64,000 nucleotides of DNA, from positions 992,001 through 1,056,000 of the forward strand of contig NZ_VFRA01000001.1 in NCBI RefSeq assembly GCF_006788895.1. The letters are read 5' to 3'. Below, in pieces: positions 27,101-34,166 of this stretch. This DNA is from Rhodoglobus vestalii (GTDB lineage Bacteria; Actinomycetota; Actinomycetes; Actinomycetales; Microbacteriaceae). The notes below the pieces were generated by a model. It was not told the DNA's origin, ran no database searches, and saw only the letters and a list, made by a program, of their open reading frames with translations. The position numbers and the translations under genes were made by a program. The stretch's first letter is position 1; every line of letters starts with the position of its first letter.

Positions 27101-28639
27101 CGGTACTGTTGCGGAAACGCCCTGCGCCATCGTTCCCGTGAACGTCACACTAAATCCAGTGACACGCAAAGGAGACCCCGAAGCGGGCAAGCCGGGCGCG
27201 GTCGCCGGGAGTGCCGCGCTGCTAGTTCCATCATCAAAGTAGTAGGTGATGGTTGCGGCGGTCGCCCCAGCTGGCCAGACGACTCCGCCGGTGAAGCCAC
27301 TGAATAGCAGCCCCCCACCAATGTGGGCGGACGCGAGCGGATTCGTTGAATCGGTGAGGGTCGGATCAGAAGGCTCAGAAATCGTCAGTGACGTGAGAGG
27401 AATCGAGCCAGCATTACCACCGGTGAGAGTGACCGTGCTCTGCGTGAGGTCGTTGGCCCCGAAAGTCACCGTAGACATTCGATCAGGAGAGATCGTCTTT
27501 CCGGCAGAAACAGCACTCGTCGCGGCCGTCACCACATAACTGGCTGTCACCGGTTTGTTGGCGGAAAGCGCGTCCCGAGTAACAATCGATTGGGCAGTGT
27601 TCGGGTATGTGGCAGCACTGATGCCGACGCGATTCTCCAGATTCACCACGAAGTTTGCACCGGCGGCGCGCGGAATATCCGCAGATGCGCCGGAGAAGAA
27701 TGCGATGCGCACACCGCCAGCATTCGCAGGAACAACACCGGAAGGGAAGGCAAGAGCATTGCCAGAGCTGACGGACGGAGCATCCACCCACGCAGGTGTC
27801 GCTAAGGATGCGTCCCAGAGCGAGACCACAGCCGAAGTTGCCCCCGCCGGCCAGGTAACCGAGTCGAGGGTCTTCAGCTCGAGCGCGGTGCGAAAAATAT
27901 TTCCCGCTGTTTCCGGGTTCACCGGATCCTGAATTGTGAGTGACGAAACGCTCGCGTTCGACGTGTTCGTTCCACCCAGAGTTAATTGCGTTCCCAGACC
28001 GGCTACCGCGATGTTTGACGACGGTAAGAATGATTTCGTGGGCTGGGTGGCAAGCTCCTGCGGCACGATGATCTGAACAGAGGCGCTGTCGGTGAGCACC
28101 GGTGCGTTTTCGGCAACCATGGTTGAGGTATTCACCACGGTGAGGGGGGTGGGCGTGTAATCAAGGTCGGAACGAACTGTCACCGGAATTGTTACCGTGA
28201 CGGTGATGTTTGTGAGGCCCTTTTGTCCTGCCGGCGAGAGGAGATCTTGAGAAAATTCGACTCGAACGGTTTGTCCACTCACCGTGATGGTGCGCTCGGA
28301 TTCACCAAGCGAGGGCGTGAGAAGAATTTCGCTCGCATCCGGAAGGATGAATTCTGCAGGGATCTCGTCTGTCAGAACTGCGTTGACACATTCGTCGGTT
28401 AGAACAGAACAACCAACTTCGATGCTCCAGTTGAACGAATCACCAGGGCCAACGACGGCAGCGTTGGCGGTCTTCTCGTTGCGAACGGCGGCCGGCTCAA
28501 ACGCGAAAGCAGCAGTTGTCGGAATAAGCATCGACGCTACGACCAGCAGTGCTGTTGCTACGGAGACCATCGCACGGAGTGGGCGTGCCCGACGGGTGCC
28601 GGGTTTCGGAGAACGTGAATGGGCTTTTCGGGTAAGCAT
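21200..28639 (-). CDS. Giant cell-wall-sorted surface protein with DUF5979-like repeats and LAYTG signal
   Basis: 2479 residues from ATG 28637-28639. The N-terminus has a basic region (LTRKAHSRSPKPGTRRARP) and a signal helix (MVSVATALLVVASMLIP) ending at TTAAFA. Residues ~50-1900 are repeated Ig-like/DUF11-like beta modules rich in Thr/Ser/Val/Asp. The last ~600 residues hold five related domains of the DUF5979 type, each with a pair of cysteines in a pattern like EFSLSCMRDGE ... GAECALTETRTGG, e.g. starting LQKEITGDAASF, LTVSKTVTTTAP, LIVTKKLLGEGSA, VEVTKTFAGDAGA and VAATKRVIDAGNAG. The C-terminus is LAYTGSSS, a TM helix and RRRHRE: an LAXTG sortase signal as used by class E sortases. Likely an adhesin or wall stalk; no sortase is encoded nearby. 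In-frame ATGs upstream of the chosen start run through the repeat region and are rejected. Confidence 0.9.
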   Translation of the reverse strand: MLTRKAHSRSPKPGTRRARPLRAMVSVATALLVVASMLIPTTAAFAFEPAAVRNEKTANAAVVGPGDSFNWSIEVGCSVLTDECVNAVLTDEIPAEFILPDASEILLTPSLGESERTITVSGQTVRVEFSQDLLSPAGQKGLTNITVTVTIPVTVRSDLDYTPTPLTVVNTSTMVAENAPVLTDSASVQIIVPQELATQPTKSFLPSSNIAVAGLGTQLTLGGTNTSNASVSSLTIQDPVNPETAGNIFRTALELKTLDSVTWPAGATSAVVSLWDASLATPAWVDAPSVSSGNALAFPSGVVPANAGGVRIAFFSGASADIPRAAGANFVVNLENRVGISAATYPNTAQSIVTRDALSANKPVTASYVVTAATSAVSAGKTISPDRMSTVTFGANDLTQSTVTLTGGNAGSIPLTSLTISEPSDPTLTDSTNPLASAHIGGGLLFSGFTGGVVWPAGATAATITYYFDDGTSSAALPATAPGLPASGSPLRVTGFSVTFTGTMAQGVSATVPFTITANPEQVSPNRSVTYTNQIKVTAVDSYSQNVGPKYATDTVIVLADQVNLKTSKSLSRGSLRAAPGQSTTVTLKTDVLAYPNSTRALNHIEMIDPATETGLSDWYKHFNATRFVVTPVPGDATLTVSYRNFAGDYFEIPSLTDIGPGTEPTLEIPESLRNDIYGLKLDWSSTTGFQPDQTLVANIEYALRATLRDTVTPLPNAAATVENCSASSGFSGEGLAALTSNNAVSSPCPEVILVPYDSAGSGGSTNLLEKDFIRTNNLSDQGPMVTSNNERTRARLSWSTDGYTGVEAMVVYDGAVDSEGNPDPEAWTKGTYDAFNLHQIPQISANDPFMLYDKVAVEFFSRTAPAATPWVSIPGYCTLAARCDGGAAPTRTLTSAQQADFVAVRFTFTEGTNRPGLAPAPGTGVADSIGNNRKIDLIFQMRDSLRSDATSPVVDGYRYNADVISGRSVIRNDAHSEATLVAGGPLTDRASDTLRLLDVALAVSATKTWTGGPIPIPDPDSSVTVQPTSRVTLTGTNQTAARVDSLTISEPNMSGGGASYAPFEEWNLTRFQTITNPTGATGLTVTVVKSTGVNLTVTGSDLTAVSNTVRGWTATQLADATAFTFVYTGQINAINGRATIVFDLGLRPTKRSEGGAVVAGTIRNSTRATVADSRWDTASPVTDPTFSDQTLAALDQAEIELIASNIGVRTQKTFSPNFEVEPNRQNNVLLTLNATPEGSERVESLTITDDRATFWNAFNFTGVPANRPVLQAFSPTSSLSATVIQVEACVGRTWTESAIDSASASRCIDQEGSWVGAGTWKTQAQVQAGFLPPGVSANQVEGLRFTIKRLDNSQWENPQAPTISIPILVQRRTDLRTGGPVLTNLPGNDASPGETVPGTTTNSLSADVLGIWGKTATASNVADYQYRYANTGVEVHKRPAGVKAPGRVFDYTLRVTNTGNWPILNPVITDYLPSDATGAQLIFDPDKPWTYKYALTGAAPAPANGTPLPSGTSGPNVDVTADSFGPTEIQFTFPSGSVLEVGQSYLITIPMMFRPGVVNDANVTNRFGITGDRAFDICKAPAGFTADYDEPSGECSTGTMVRPSEQAALRALMTVKANLDTDFPIDQGFTGGTNAECAAAQSSAGFSSLPCVPLTLPGQEQTWRLTAQNTGTTTMPRLVLSTRLPDVSDQTILDNFVRDSRWSAGFADKITANLGASEADMRVYYTTAELPCKAVLQNPSNPNVCGNDPATGWALWTAGGLDDPTAVTGLQFVIDFPNTQLFKPADIVTIDIVTRTAALSATPGANTRANNSLSASAITRTGVTDTRVTALDYSVVSVALATGGLRLQKEITGDAASFIPNGQTFEGTLVCTSLTETLERDFTMTLDTTTVPATVPDIVFTDLPGGAECTVTETRASGQSSYTATTVTIDPRIDDPESFPAVTLTNDYELAGLTVSKTVTTTAPVIPTEYEFTVSCTFLGVTVPLAAADASFTLDDTQSRTITGIPVNSDCVVTETDPKDADAIIMTASTDSTHPGSSVAVDNTARTATFTRLSPNSVGDVVTNTTNADNRFDAPAALIVTKKLLGEGSAQFGENKTFTVAVLCTFGATTQFDDSVLLNAGNAWQAVLEDIIAGSECTFTESSLQGADAVVITPNDGSDTTVGELTVPAPTVDVPSPIANIDVTNWYLTGSVEVTKTFAGDAGAIDKFARTPVPAIEFEFSLSCMRDGEGVEIPGGATRTVTASSPVADYTGLASGAECALTETRTGGASITRILDVNSAEIVDGEFVVTVDDTVLSVDDQVQSPLSVENTYRFAEVAATKRVIDAGNAGTRAIGPFELTLTCTLGGRDIGAAEDAAQPISNGETATWTELAEGADCTIVETDTGGATETATTVMAADRSAGPSIAGASVTLIPLRWTGAEAPNAITFTNSYRLAYTGSSSESASLVLVPLGLILVGGLFLGFALLKRRRHRETESAE

Positions 28640-28703
28640 CAGTCGATACCTCGGGTAGTACGGTCTCAACCAAACAATCGAGCGCTCTATTGAGGCCAGC
28701 CAG

Positions 28704-28785
28704 TTCGGGTTTCTGCAGGGTTGTGAAAATTCGGGTTTCTGCAGGGTCGGGTAAATTCGGGTTAGTCCGGGTGAATTCGGGTTAC
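28704..28785. repeat. Four spaced TTCGGGTT repeats upstream of the giant surface-protein gene
   Basis: TTCGGGTT occurs at 28704, 28730, 28756 and 28776 (spacing 26, 26 and 20 bp). The first two copies extend to the 18-mer TTCGGGTTTCTGCAGGGT. They lie 65-145 bp upstream of the start codon, in the likely 5' leader or promoter. They could be a binding array for a regulator or a slippage-prone repeat. Confidence 0.7.
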
Positions 28786-28950
28786 ACGGCAACATTCCAT
28801 CGGGAGGAATCCAACCATTCCCCAATTTAGGGGAAATATTCGACTGATTGGGAGGAACTGAAAATCTTTCTTACCCCATTGCGCGGGTCGAATGGCCGGT
28901 CTATGGCGAGGCTTGGGCGGGGAAGCGGCAGTCGTAACGACCGTATCAGC

Positions 28951-28966
28951 GGGGGGGGGGGGGGGG
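28951..28966. repeat. Homopolymer of 16 G
   Basis: An uninterrupted run of 16 G on the + strand (C on the strand of the giant gene) lies about 310 bp upstream of that gene's start. No open gene spans it. Runs of this length are hypermutable by slippage and also prone to assembly error. Confidence 0.9.
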
Positions 28967-29063
28967 CTCCAGGTGGACACCATGACAGTCAGCCGCCGAA
29001 GTTCAAACTGAAACAAGTGATCACCTGCCCCCACTCGTGGCGCTGCTCATCGCGATGCTCACC

Positions 29064-29236
29064 GCTGGAGGGCACTACCCGTTCTCGGCATAATCTCCTG
29101 CATCGTGTTACTCACCCAACAAAACGGTCAGGTTTGGATCTTTGCCACGGTGGTACTTTCTACCGGAACGGTGCTGTGCTTCACGGTCCGGGCGACTGCG
29201 CGTCGACGAACGGATGCCGCCACGGTTCCACGTTAG
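29064..29236 (+). pseudogene. C-terminal remnant of an APC-type amino acid permease
   Basis: In one frame the + strand reads RWRALPVLGIISCIVLLTQQ, then NGQVWIFATVVLSTGTVLCF, ending TVRATARRRTDAATVPR at a TAG. A proline-leading helix PVLGIISC followed by a last helix and basic tail is the usual C-terminus of APC-superfamily permeases. The preceding helix may survive in another frame (VALLIAMLTAGG). No start or upstream coding sequence remains. Moderate confidence; could be chance hydrophobicity. Confidence 0.45.
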
Positions 29237-29482
29237 ATACTCAGAGGGAGATCGACCAGCTATTGAGCCGCACTTCGTCGAGTTCTGCGGTGCTGGAATC
29301 AGAATCAATCTCGGCGATAAGTTCACTCTCCTTAAAGCCCGAACTGTTCTCAGGGGGTGCGCGATTCTGAACTTCCCGCGAAAGTGACCGCACCGTTGCT
29401 GGTGATTGCTGTGAGAGGAGACGATGGGGCGGAGAAGCAGAGAATGTTGGCTCGTTCCTCAACCACCCCATTCATCTGTGGC
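29237..29482. other. No supported gene
   Basis: A reverse-strand frame of 76 codons exists (29241-29471), ending in ELIAEIDSDSSTAELDEV-like acidic sequence, but it has no Shine-Dalgarno and no recognisable domain. Nothing else is seen. Confidence 0.4.
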
Positions 29483-30295
29483 CTAGCGGCCGAAGAGGTC
29501 GCCGAGCCCGGGAATGGTGAAATTAGAACCCAATTCAGTCACCTGATCGCCAAGACCTGAGACAGTGTCGCCCGCGCTGGCCGCCAACTCATCGACTCCC
29601 CCGGTGAGGCCCCCGAGATCGATGCCGCCAGCGAGAGTTTCAAAATCTACGCCCAAGTTTGACGCTTGCTCGAGAAGGGGCCCTGCGAGGGAACTCACGA
29701 CTGCTCCCCCGGCAACAGCAGCGAGCACTCCGCCTGCAGCAAGTCCTGCACCCGCGACGGCACCACCCACCATCGCCCCCCGGCCGACGCCGCTACCCGG
29801 GCGTGATGTGGTGCCGCCGGCACGGGCAAGCAGCCCGCGAAGGAGTCCCGGACGGCTAGCTTCTGTTCGCGCCGCGGCACGAGCGAGATCATCGGCTCCG
29901 GCCGTGGTGGGGCGTTCGTTGGCCGGGAGCTCTTCTCTCATCCGCTGCTGAATCTGCTCGCGCTGAGCCGGTGTGAGACGCTCGAATGCCTCGCGGTGAA
30001 CCTGCTCAATCTGGTGCGGGTCGGCAGTCTGTAGGAGGTAGTCGTAGCGCGCGATTGCCGCGCGATCAGCGCTGTCCGTCGCTGCTGCCGCAGGACGGCC
30101 AGCTTCTGCTCTCACGGTGGGCCCTGCCGCAGGACGGCCACTTTCCGCGGTGCGACCGTCACCCGTGATCGCATCGGCTGCGCTCCGCACCATCCCTCGC
30201 CAGTCGGTTTGTCCAGATTGTGCGCCGTGGTTCGGCTGACCAGAGCCGTCAAGGGCTTTCTTGGCGAGTCCGGTCAGCTTGGCGAACATGCTCAT
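29483..30295 (-). CDS. Hypothetical protein coupled to TerC, glycine-rich C-terminus
   Basis: 270 residues. Residues 1-80 are hydrophilic and Gly/Ala-rich; residues ~85-125 form a predicted helix pair (YDYLLQTADPHQIEQVHREA, RLTPAQREQIQQRMREELPA); residues ~175-205 are a hydrophobic Gly/Ala-rich segment (GGAVAGAGLAAGGVLAAVAG) that could cross the membrane; the tail is acidic with repeated GDxVxxLG-like units. I recognise no function. Its ATG overlaps the TerC stop by 4 bp, so it is translated with TerC and may be Mn2+-controlled through the same riboswitch. Confidence 0.75.
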   Translation of the reverse strand: MSMFAKLTGLAKKALDGSGQPNHGAQSGQTDWRGMVRSAADAITGDGRTAESGRPAAGPTVRAEAGRPAAAATDSADRAAIARYDYLLQTADPHQIEQVHREAFERLTPAQREQIQQRMREELPANERPTTAGADDLARAAARTEASRPGLLRGLLARAGGTTSRPGSGVGRGAMVGGAVAGAGLAAGGVLAAVAGGAVVSSLAGPLLEQASNLGVDFETLAGGIDLGGLTGGVDELAASAGDTVSGLGDQVTELGSNFTIPGLGDLFGR

Positions 30296-31314
30296 TTAGA
30301 GTGCTCCTTCGTGGTCGGAAGATCTGTCGGTGCGGATGCTTTCGGGTCTGGACGCTTTGCGCGAGTCTTGAGCAGGCTCGCTACCGTGGCGACAGTGACG
30401 GTAGCGAGGATGAATAGCAGAGAGAACGTGATGGGAATCTCGGGAACCCACAAGAGCGGCTCCCCACCATTGACGAACGGCAGCTCGTTCACATGCAGGG
30501 CGTGGAATACAAGCTTCACCCCAATGAACGCGAGGATGACCGCAAGGCCCTGTGCCAGGTAGACCAACCGTTGAAGCAATCCACCGATGAGGAAGAACAG
30601 TTGACGCAGCCCCATCAGCGCGAATGCGTTCGCCGTGAAGACAATGTAGGCCTCGTTGGTGAGGCCGTAGATGGCGGGAATTGAGTCGACCGCGAAGATG
30701 ACGTCAACGAAGCCGATCGCGACGATGGTCAGCAGCATGGGGGTGACGAACCGTTTACCGTTCTTCACGACCGTGAGCTTGTCTCCGTGGTATTCGTCGG
30801 TCACCGAGAGGTGCCGACGGATGAAGCGCATGAACCGGTTGTTGGCTGGGTCGGTTTCGTGGCTTGAGAATGCTTGACGGTAGGCCAAGAAGAGCAGGAG
30901 CGCGCCGAAGATATAGAAAATCCACGACAGGTTCTCGATCAGTGCAGCGCCGACGGCGATAAAGCCACCCCGCAGGATGAGGGCAATGACGATGCCAATC
31001 ATCAGCACCTTCTGCTGGTAAATCTTCGGCACCGCGAACGCGCTCATAACAAGAAGGAACACGAAGAGGTTGTCGATCGAGAGTGCCTTCTCGGTGAGAT
31101 AGCCGGCGAAGTACTCGCCGCCGAAGGTCCATCCCGAGACCATTCCCACACCGACGCCGAACAGCAGTGCGAGACCGATGTAGAACGCCGACCAGCGGGC
31201 TGACTCACCGATGGTGGGCTCGTGCGGTTTTCGCACGTGGGCGTAGAACTCGTAAACAAAGAACGCGATCGTCACAGCAATAGTGATGAACCAGATCAGG
31301 GGTGTGATCTGCAT
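30292..31314 (-). CDS. TerC/Alx-family membrane protein (probable Mn2+ exporter)
   Basis: 340 residues from ATG 31312-31314 with TTGGAG upstream; an upstream in-frame ATG at 31351-31353 lies inside the riboswitch and is rejected. About nine TM segments. Metal-site motifs of the TerC family are present: YLTEKALSIDNLFVFLLVM and IGFVDVIFAVDSIPAIYGLT, each with the paired acidic residues in the membrane. Alx/TerC proteins export manganese or protect against metal overload, and insert or metallate exoenzymes. A yybP-ykoY-like riboswitch lies in its leader, which fits Mn2+ control. The coupled downstream gene is of unknown function. Confidence 0.93.
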   Translation of the reverse strand: MQITPLIWFITIAVTIAFFVYEFYAHVRKPHEPTIGESARWSAFYIGLALLFGVGVGMVSGWTFGGEYFAGYLTEKALSIDNLFVFLLVMSAFAVPKIYQQKVLMIGIVIALILRGGFIAVGAALIENLSWIFYIFGALLLFLAYRQAFSSHETDPANNRFMRFIRRHLSVTDEYHGDKLTVVKNGKRFVTPMLLTIVAIGFVDVIFAVDSIPAIYGLTNEAYIVFTANAFALMGLRQLFFLIGGLLQRLVYLAQGLAVILAFIGVKLVFHALHVNELPFVNGGEPLLWVPEIPITFSLLFILATVTVATVASLLKTRAKRPDPKASAPTDLPTTKEHSK

Positions 31315-31344
31315 AAGAGAACTCCAAAGGGGTTGGCTGTGAGA

Positions 31345-31455
31345 CGGCGCCAAGGTCTCCTCCGCCCTGAGCAGATCAGAACCGGCGGCCCGGAATGCAA
31401 CGATGCATACGTATTGACGGGCCGACCGCAGACGGGAGTACTCCCCTTGTTGACG
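31345..31455 (-). promoter_or_regulatory. yybP-ykoY-like manganese riboswitch
   Basis: The reverse strand reads CAAGGGGAGTACTCCC near the 5' end, then GTCGGCCCGTCAATACG, CCGGGCCGCCGGTTCTGATC and GGCGGAGGAGACCTTGG at the 3' end. The GGGGAGUA, CGUCAAUACG, GGUUCUGA and GAGACCUUGG blocks in that order are the signature of the yybP-ykoY element, and the outer CAAGG/CCUUGG stem closes it. It sits about 30-140 bp before a TerC/Alx gene, the classic target. Mn2+ binding generally turns such genes on. Boundaries approximate. Confidence 0.85.
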
Positions 31456-31735
31456 ATGAGACTACAAGACAACACTGGCAAAGTGCTATTTGTGCCGTCA
31501 CCAATCTCAGAATTGGGCCCCACGCACCGTTTCCGTGATTAGGAAGATCTTCTCTTCCGGATGAATGTCTGACGATGAACAGGCAGGGAGAAGTACGGCC
31601 TCGCCGAGAGGATGGCGACACCGATTGCTGCGCGAAATGGAGAGGAGGAATAACGACTCGTCATCCAATTGGGTTACAGAACTGCGATTCGACTGTCGAG
31701 AAACCTCGACTCAGGCGGCGGAGATGACGCGCGCG

Positions 31736-31763
31736 ATACTCCCGATGTGGGTATACTCCCTAC
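31736..31763 (+). promoter_or_regulatory. padR promoter/operator, probable leaderless start
   Basis: ATACTCCC occurs at 31736-31743 and 31753-31760, 17 bp apart, ending just before ATG 31764. TATACT (31752-31757) fits a -10 box only 6 bp before the start codon, so the transcript would be nearly leaderless. The repeats probably are the autoregulatory PadR site. Confidence 0.5.
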
Positions 31764-32111
31764 ATGACGGAAACCGCGTTCTGGATCTTGACCGTTCTTT
31801 CTTCGGGGAGTCGGCACGGTTACGCCATCCTCACCTCTGTTGGCGAGCTGAGCGAAGGTGCGGTGGTACTGCGCGTGACCACGCTGTATGCCTCGCTTGA
31901 GCGGTTAGAACGCGACGGTCGCATCCACGTTGTTGGTGAAGAAGTGGTGGATGGGCGTGCGCGACGGTATTACGACATCACCGACGAAGGGCGCACTGAA
32001 CTCGCTGCCGAAGCGGAGCGTTTAGCGCGGCGCGCTGCAGTGGCACAGGCCAGTATCGCCGCTCGAACACCGCCTGCCCGTGCCGCCACCGTCTCGACGG
32101 TCACCGCATGA
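31764..32111 (+). CDS. PadR-family transcriptional regulator
   Basis: 115 residues. Winged-helix domain with FWILTVLSSGSRHGYAI, RVTTLYASLERLERDGRI and the wing RRYYDITDEGRTELAAEAER. The C-terminal extension is short (PadR subfamily s1-like) and Ala-rich. There is no Shine-Dalgarno, consistent with a leaderless message. Its stop overlaps the start of the membrane protein gene (ATGA), the usual PadR/target pairing, so the membrane protein is probably its regulated partner. Confidence 0.92.
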   Translation: MTETAFWILTVLSSGSRHGYAILTSVGELSEGAVVLRVTTLYASLERLERDGRIHVVGEEVVDGRARRYYDITDEGRTELAAEAERLARRAAVAQASIAARTPPARAATVSTVTA

Positions 32112-33430
32112 GCCCTCCTCGCCGCTCGAGCTATCAGAGGCTCCTGCGCTGGTATCCGCCATCGTGGCGTCGCGCCAACGGTCAGGTGATGCTCGACACT
32201 CTGGAGCAACATTCAGAGGCGACTGGGCATGCGAAACCATCAGCGGGTGAAGCCTGGTCAATTCGCGCCCACGGTCTCGCCGAGCGAGCGACGCCACCCC
32301 GGATCGTCGGGATATCCGCGGCCGCTTTGCTGCTCAGCCTCGTTCCCACTGCAGCACTCTGGTTCGGCGCACCACTCAACGGCCCCGGGTTGATGGGTGC
32401 GCAATTCTTCGCATCCGTATTCACCAGTATTGGCGCAGGGGCGCTGCTTCTGCGTGCAGGAATGCTCCATGCTGAGCCAGCGCTCTTCGCGGGCATAGTC
32501 GCGACCCCCGCCTGGGTGTTCGGCGGGCTCGCTGGGGCATCCTGGAGTGTCGGATTCGATGAAGCTGATGCGGGAGGCGGACTCTCGTGGTTCGGTAGCG
32601 CCACCGGAGAATTCATGCTTGCGGGGTGGGTTTTGGGAACGATAGCGCTGGCACCCATCGCCTTCGAAACATTTCGCGGGATTCGCTCCCGAACTGTGCG
32701 GCGAACCGTGAGCGTGCTCGTTGCGGGGCCCACCGCACTCGCTCTCGGCGTGGGCGCACTGCTCCTGCAGGGAACAATCGTGGCTTCGGTCGGTGTGCTC
32801 ATCGCCGCCACCATCCACCTGCGCAGCCCACAGACACCGGCACACACCCAACGCTTGGGCCGCGCGAGGTTGTCGTCCACTGCACGAAAGTCGCTCGCAG
32901 TCGCGACCTCCGGTGCCGCAATTCTGGGCATCGGCTGCGTCGTCTTCGCACTGACGGGAAGCACCTGGCCTCGGATCGCCCTTGACTCCACAGAAACCAT
33001 GCGCCTAGGCCTCCTGGGCGGAGCACTCGTCGCCATCATCACCGTCGTCTCGAGTGCCATAGCATTGCATCCACGGATGGGTCGAACAGCCATCTGGGCG
33101 GCGGCGGTGTTGGTCGTGGCCCTCATCGTGCTCGCGGCCAGTTATGCGGGGGATATCGATAGTCCGTTGGGCTGGACGTGGCTACTGATTGCGGCAACAT
33201 TGACGGGACTTGCGGGAGCACTGCTGCTGGCACCCGTGCTGCCGGGCACCCCGCTGATGCGCGCTGGGCTCATCGCCGCGATCAGTGTTGCTCTCGCAGC
33301 GACGCTCGGCCTAATGGTAATTACTATCGCCGCTTTCGTTGCCCCCGTGATCGCCGTCGCCGTTACTGTCATCCTGTGGCGCCGCCCACGCCAACAGGCG
33401 CCGGTGACACCGTTTGTCCACGCTGCGTGA
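32108..33430 (+). CDS. Multi-spanning membrane protein paired with PadR
   Basis: 440 residues. A cytosolic N-terminal ~60-residue segment (RSSYQRLLRWYPPSWRRANG, QVMLDTLEQHSEATG) is typical of proteins encoded directly after PadR genes in actinobacteria. It is followed by about 12 hydrophobic segments. No transporter signature or catalytic motif is recognised. Function unknown; envelope stress or export roles are guesses. The 4-bp overlap with padR shows coupling. Confidence 0.8.
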   Translation: MSPPRRSSYQRLLRWYPPSWRRANGQVMLDTLEQHSEATGHAKPSAGEAWSIRAHGLAERATPPRIVGISAAALLLSLVPTAALWFGAPLNGPGLMGAQFFASVFTSIGAGALLLRAGMLHAEPALFAGIVATPAWVFGGLAGASWSVGFDEADAGGGLSWFGSATGEFMLAGWVLGTIALAPIAFETFRGIRSRTVRRTVSVLVAGPTALALGVGALLLQGTIVASVGVLIAATIHLRSPQTPAHTQRLGRARLSSTARKSLAVATSGAAILGIGCVVFALTGSTWPRIALDSTETMRLGLLGGALVAIITVVSSAIALHPRMGRTAIWAAAVLVVALIVLAASYAGDIDSPLGWTWLLIAATLTGLAGALLLAPVLPGTPLMRAGLIAAISVALAATLGLMVITIAAFVAPVIAVAVTVILWRRPRQQAPVTPFVHAA

Positions 33431-33496
33431 TGGCTGCGAATCAGCGGGCCCGTGGCGGGAAGTTCGGGCGCTCCGCGTAACGACCAGAGCCGCCAT

Positions 33497-34078
33497 TTAC
33501 TCTCCGCGCCACGACGCGGGAACGATCGTCCAGATCACTTCTGCACCGCTGTCGGGGTCGGCAACCCAGTTGTGGGGTTCTCGTCCCGGGAACGTGAGCG
33601 AGTCGCCGGCCCTGAGTGGAATCTCGCGATCAACGAATCGCAGGATGAGTGCACCGGCAAGCACATGAAGCATTTCAACTTCGCAACTGATCGTGTAAAA
33701 AGCGTCGCCGCCGTTTGCTTCAGGATCCATTCGTGACCGGATGACCTGAACCCGTGATTCATTGCGCGGCGAGATGAGTCGTTCGTCCACGCCGCGTCCG
33801 CCCAGATTGATGTGCGGCGCATCATCCAACGAAATCTTGACCGCCTCAGGTTCAGCAAAAAGCGATCCAATCTCAATGGAGAGCACCTGACACAGCTGCA
33901 CCAGGGTCGCGACACTGGGTGAAGTTTCGTCCCGTTCGAGCCGACTCAGAAATCCTTTCGTGAACCCGGCTGTTGTGGCAACCTGCTCGAGCGTGAGGCC
34001 CTGAGCTTTGCGGGCGCCACGGATGCGGGCTCCAATGGCGAGCGCTTCAATGCTGGGTGACGGCGACACCGGTCTCAT
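33497..34078 (-). CDS. XRE-type regulator with C-terminal cupin domain
   Basis: 193 residues. Residues ~15-70 are an HTH_3 domain ([38 protein letters not shown]). Residues ~105-190 are a cupin ([37 protein letters not shown]) that probably senses a small ligand. This architecture (PuuR-like) is typical for regulators of polyamine, amine or sugar catabolism. It is divergent from the ureohydrolase cassette, whose promoter region carries three TTTACT boxes, so it most likely represses that operon until its substrate is present. Confidence 0.92.
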   Translation of the reverse strand: MRPVSPSPSIEALAIGARIRGARKAQGLTLEQVATTAGFTKGFLSRLERDETSPSVATLVQLCQVLSIEIGSLFAEPEAVKISLDDAPHINLGGRGVDERLISPRNESRVQVIRSRMDPEANGGDAFYTISCEVEMLHVLAGALILRFVDREIPLRAGDSLTFPGREPHNWVADPDSGAEVIWTIVPASWRGE

Positions 34079-34122
34079 GGTTGTCCTTCACTGGTTCGGG
34101 GTTGACGAAGACGATCGACGGG

Positions 34123-34166
34123 TTTACTGTAAGTTCACGTTTACTGTTGATTATCGAAAGTTTACT
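34123..34166. promoter_or_regulatory. Operator array between the XRE-cupin regulator and the ureohydrolase operon
   Basis: TTTACT occurs at 34123, 34140 and 34161, the first two inside GTTTACTGT(T/A). The first copy is embedded in TTTACTGTAAG, a short dyad (TTAC-t-GTAA). The boxes cover the 44 bp just before the ATG at 34167, so bound protein would block transcription or translation initiation. No separate Shine-Dalgarno is seen, so the message may be leaderless. Confidence 0.55.

Noticed and set aside
28762..29034. Reverse-strand frame of 90 codons spanning the poly-G run
   Set aside because: Contains a poly-Pro stretch caused by the homopolymer, no ribosome-binding site and no domain; ends inside the repeat region.
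28879..29370. Forward frame of 163 codons after the poly-G run
   Set aside because: Low-complexity, basic and Ser/Arg-rich; runs in a different frame from the permease-like remnant and matches nothing.
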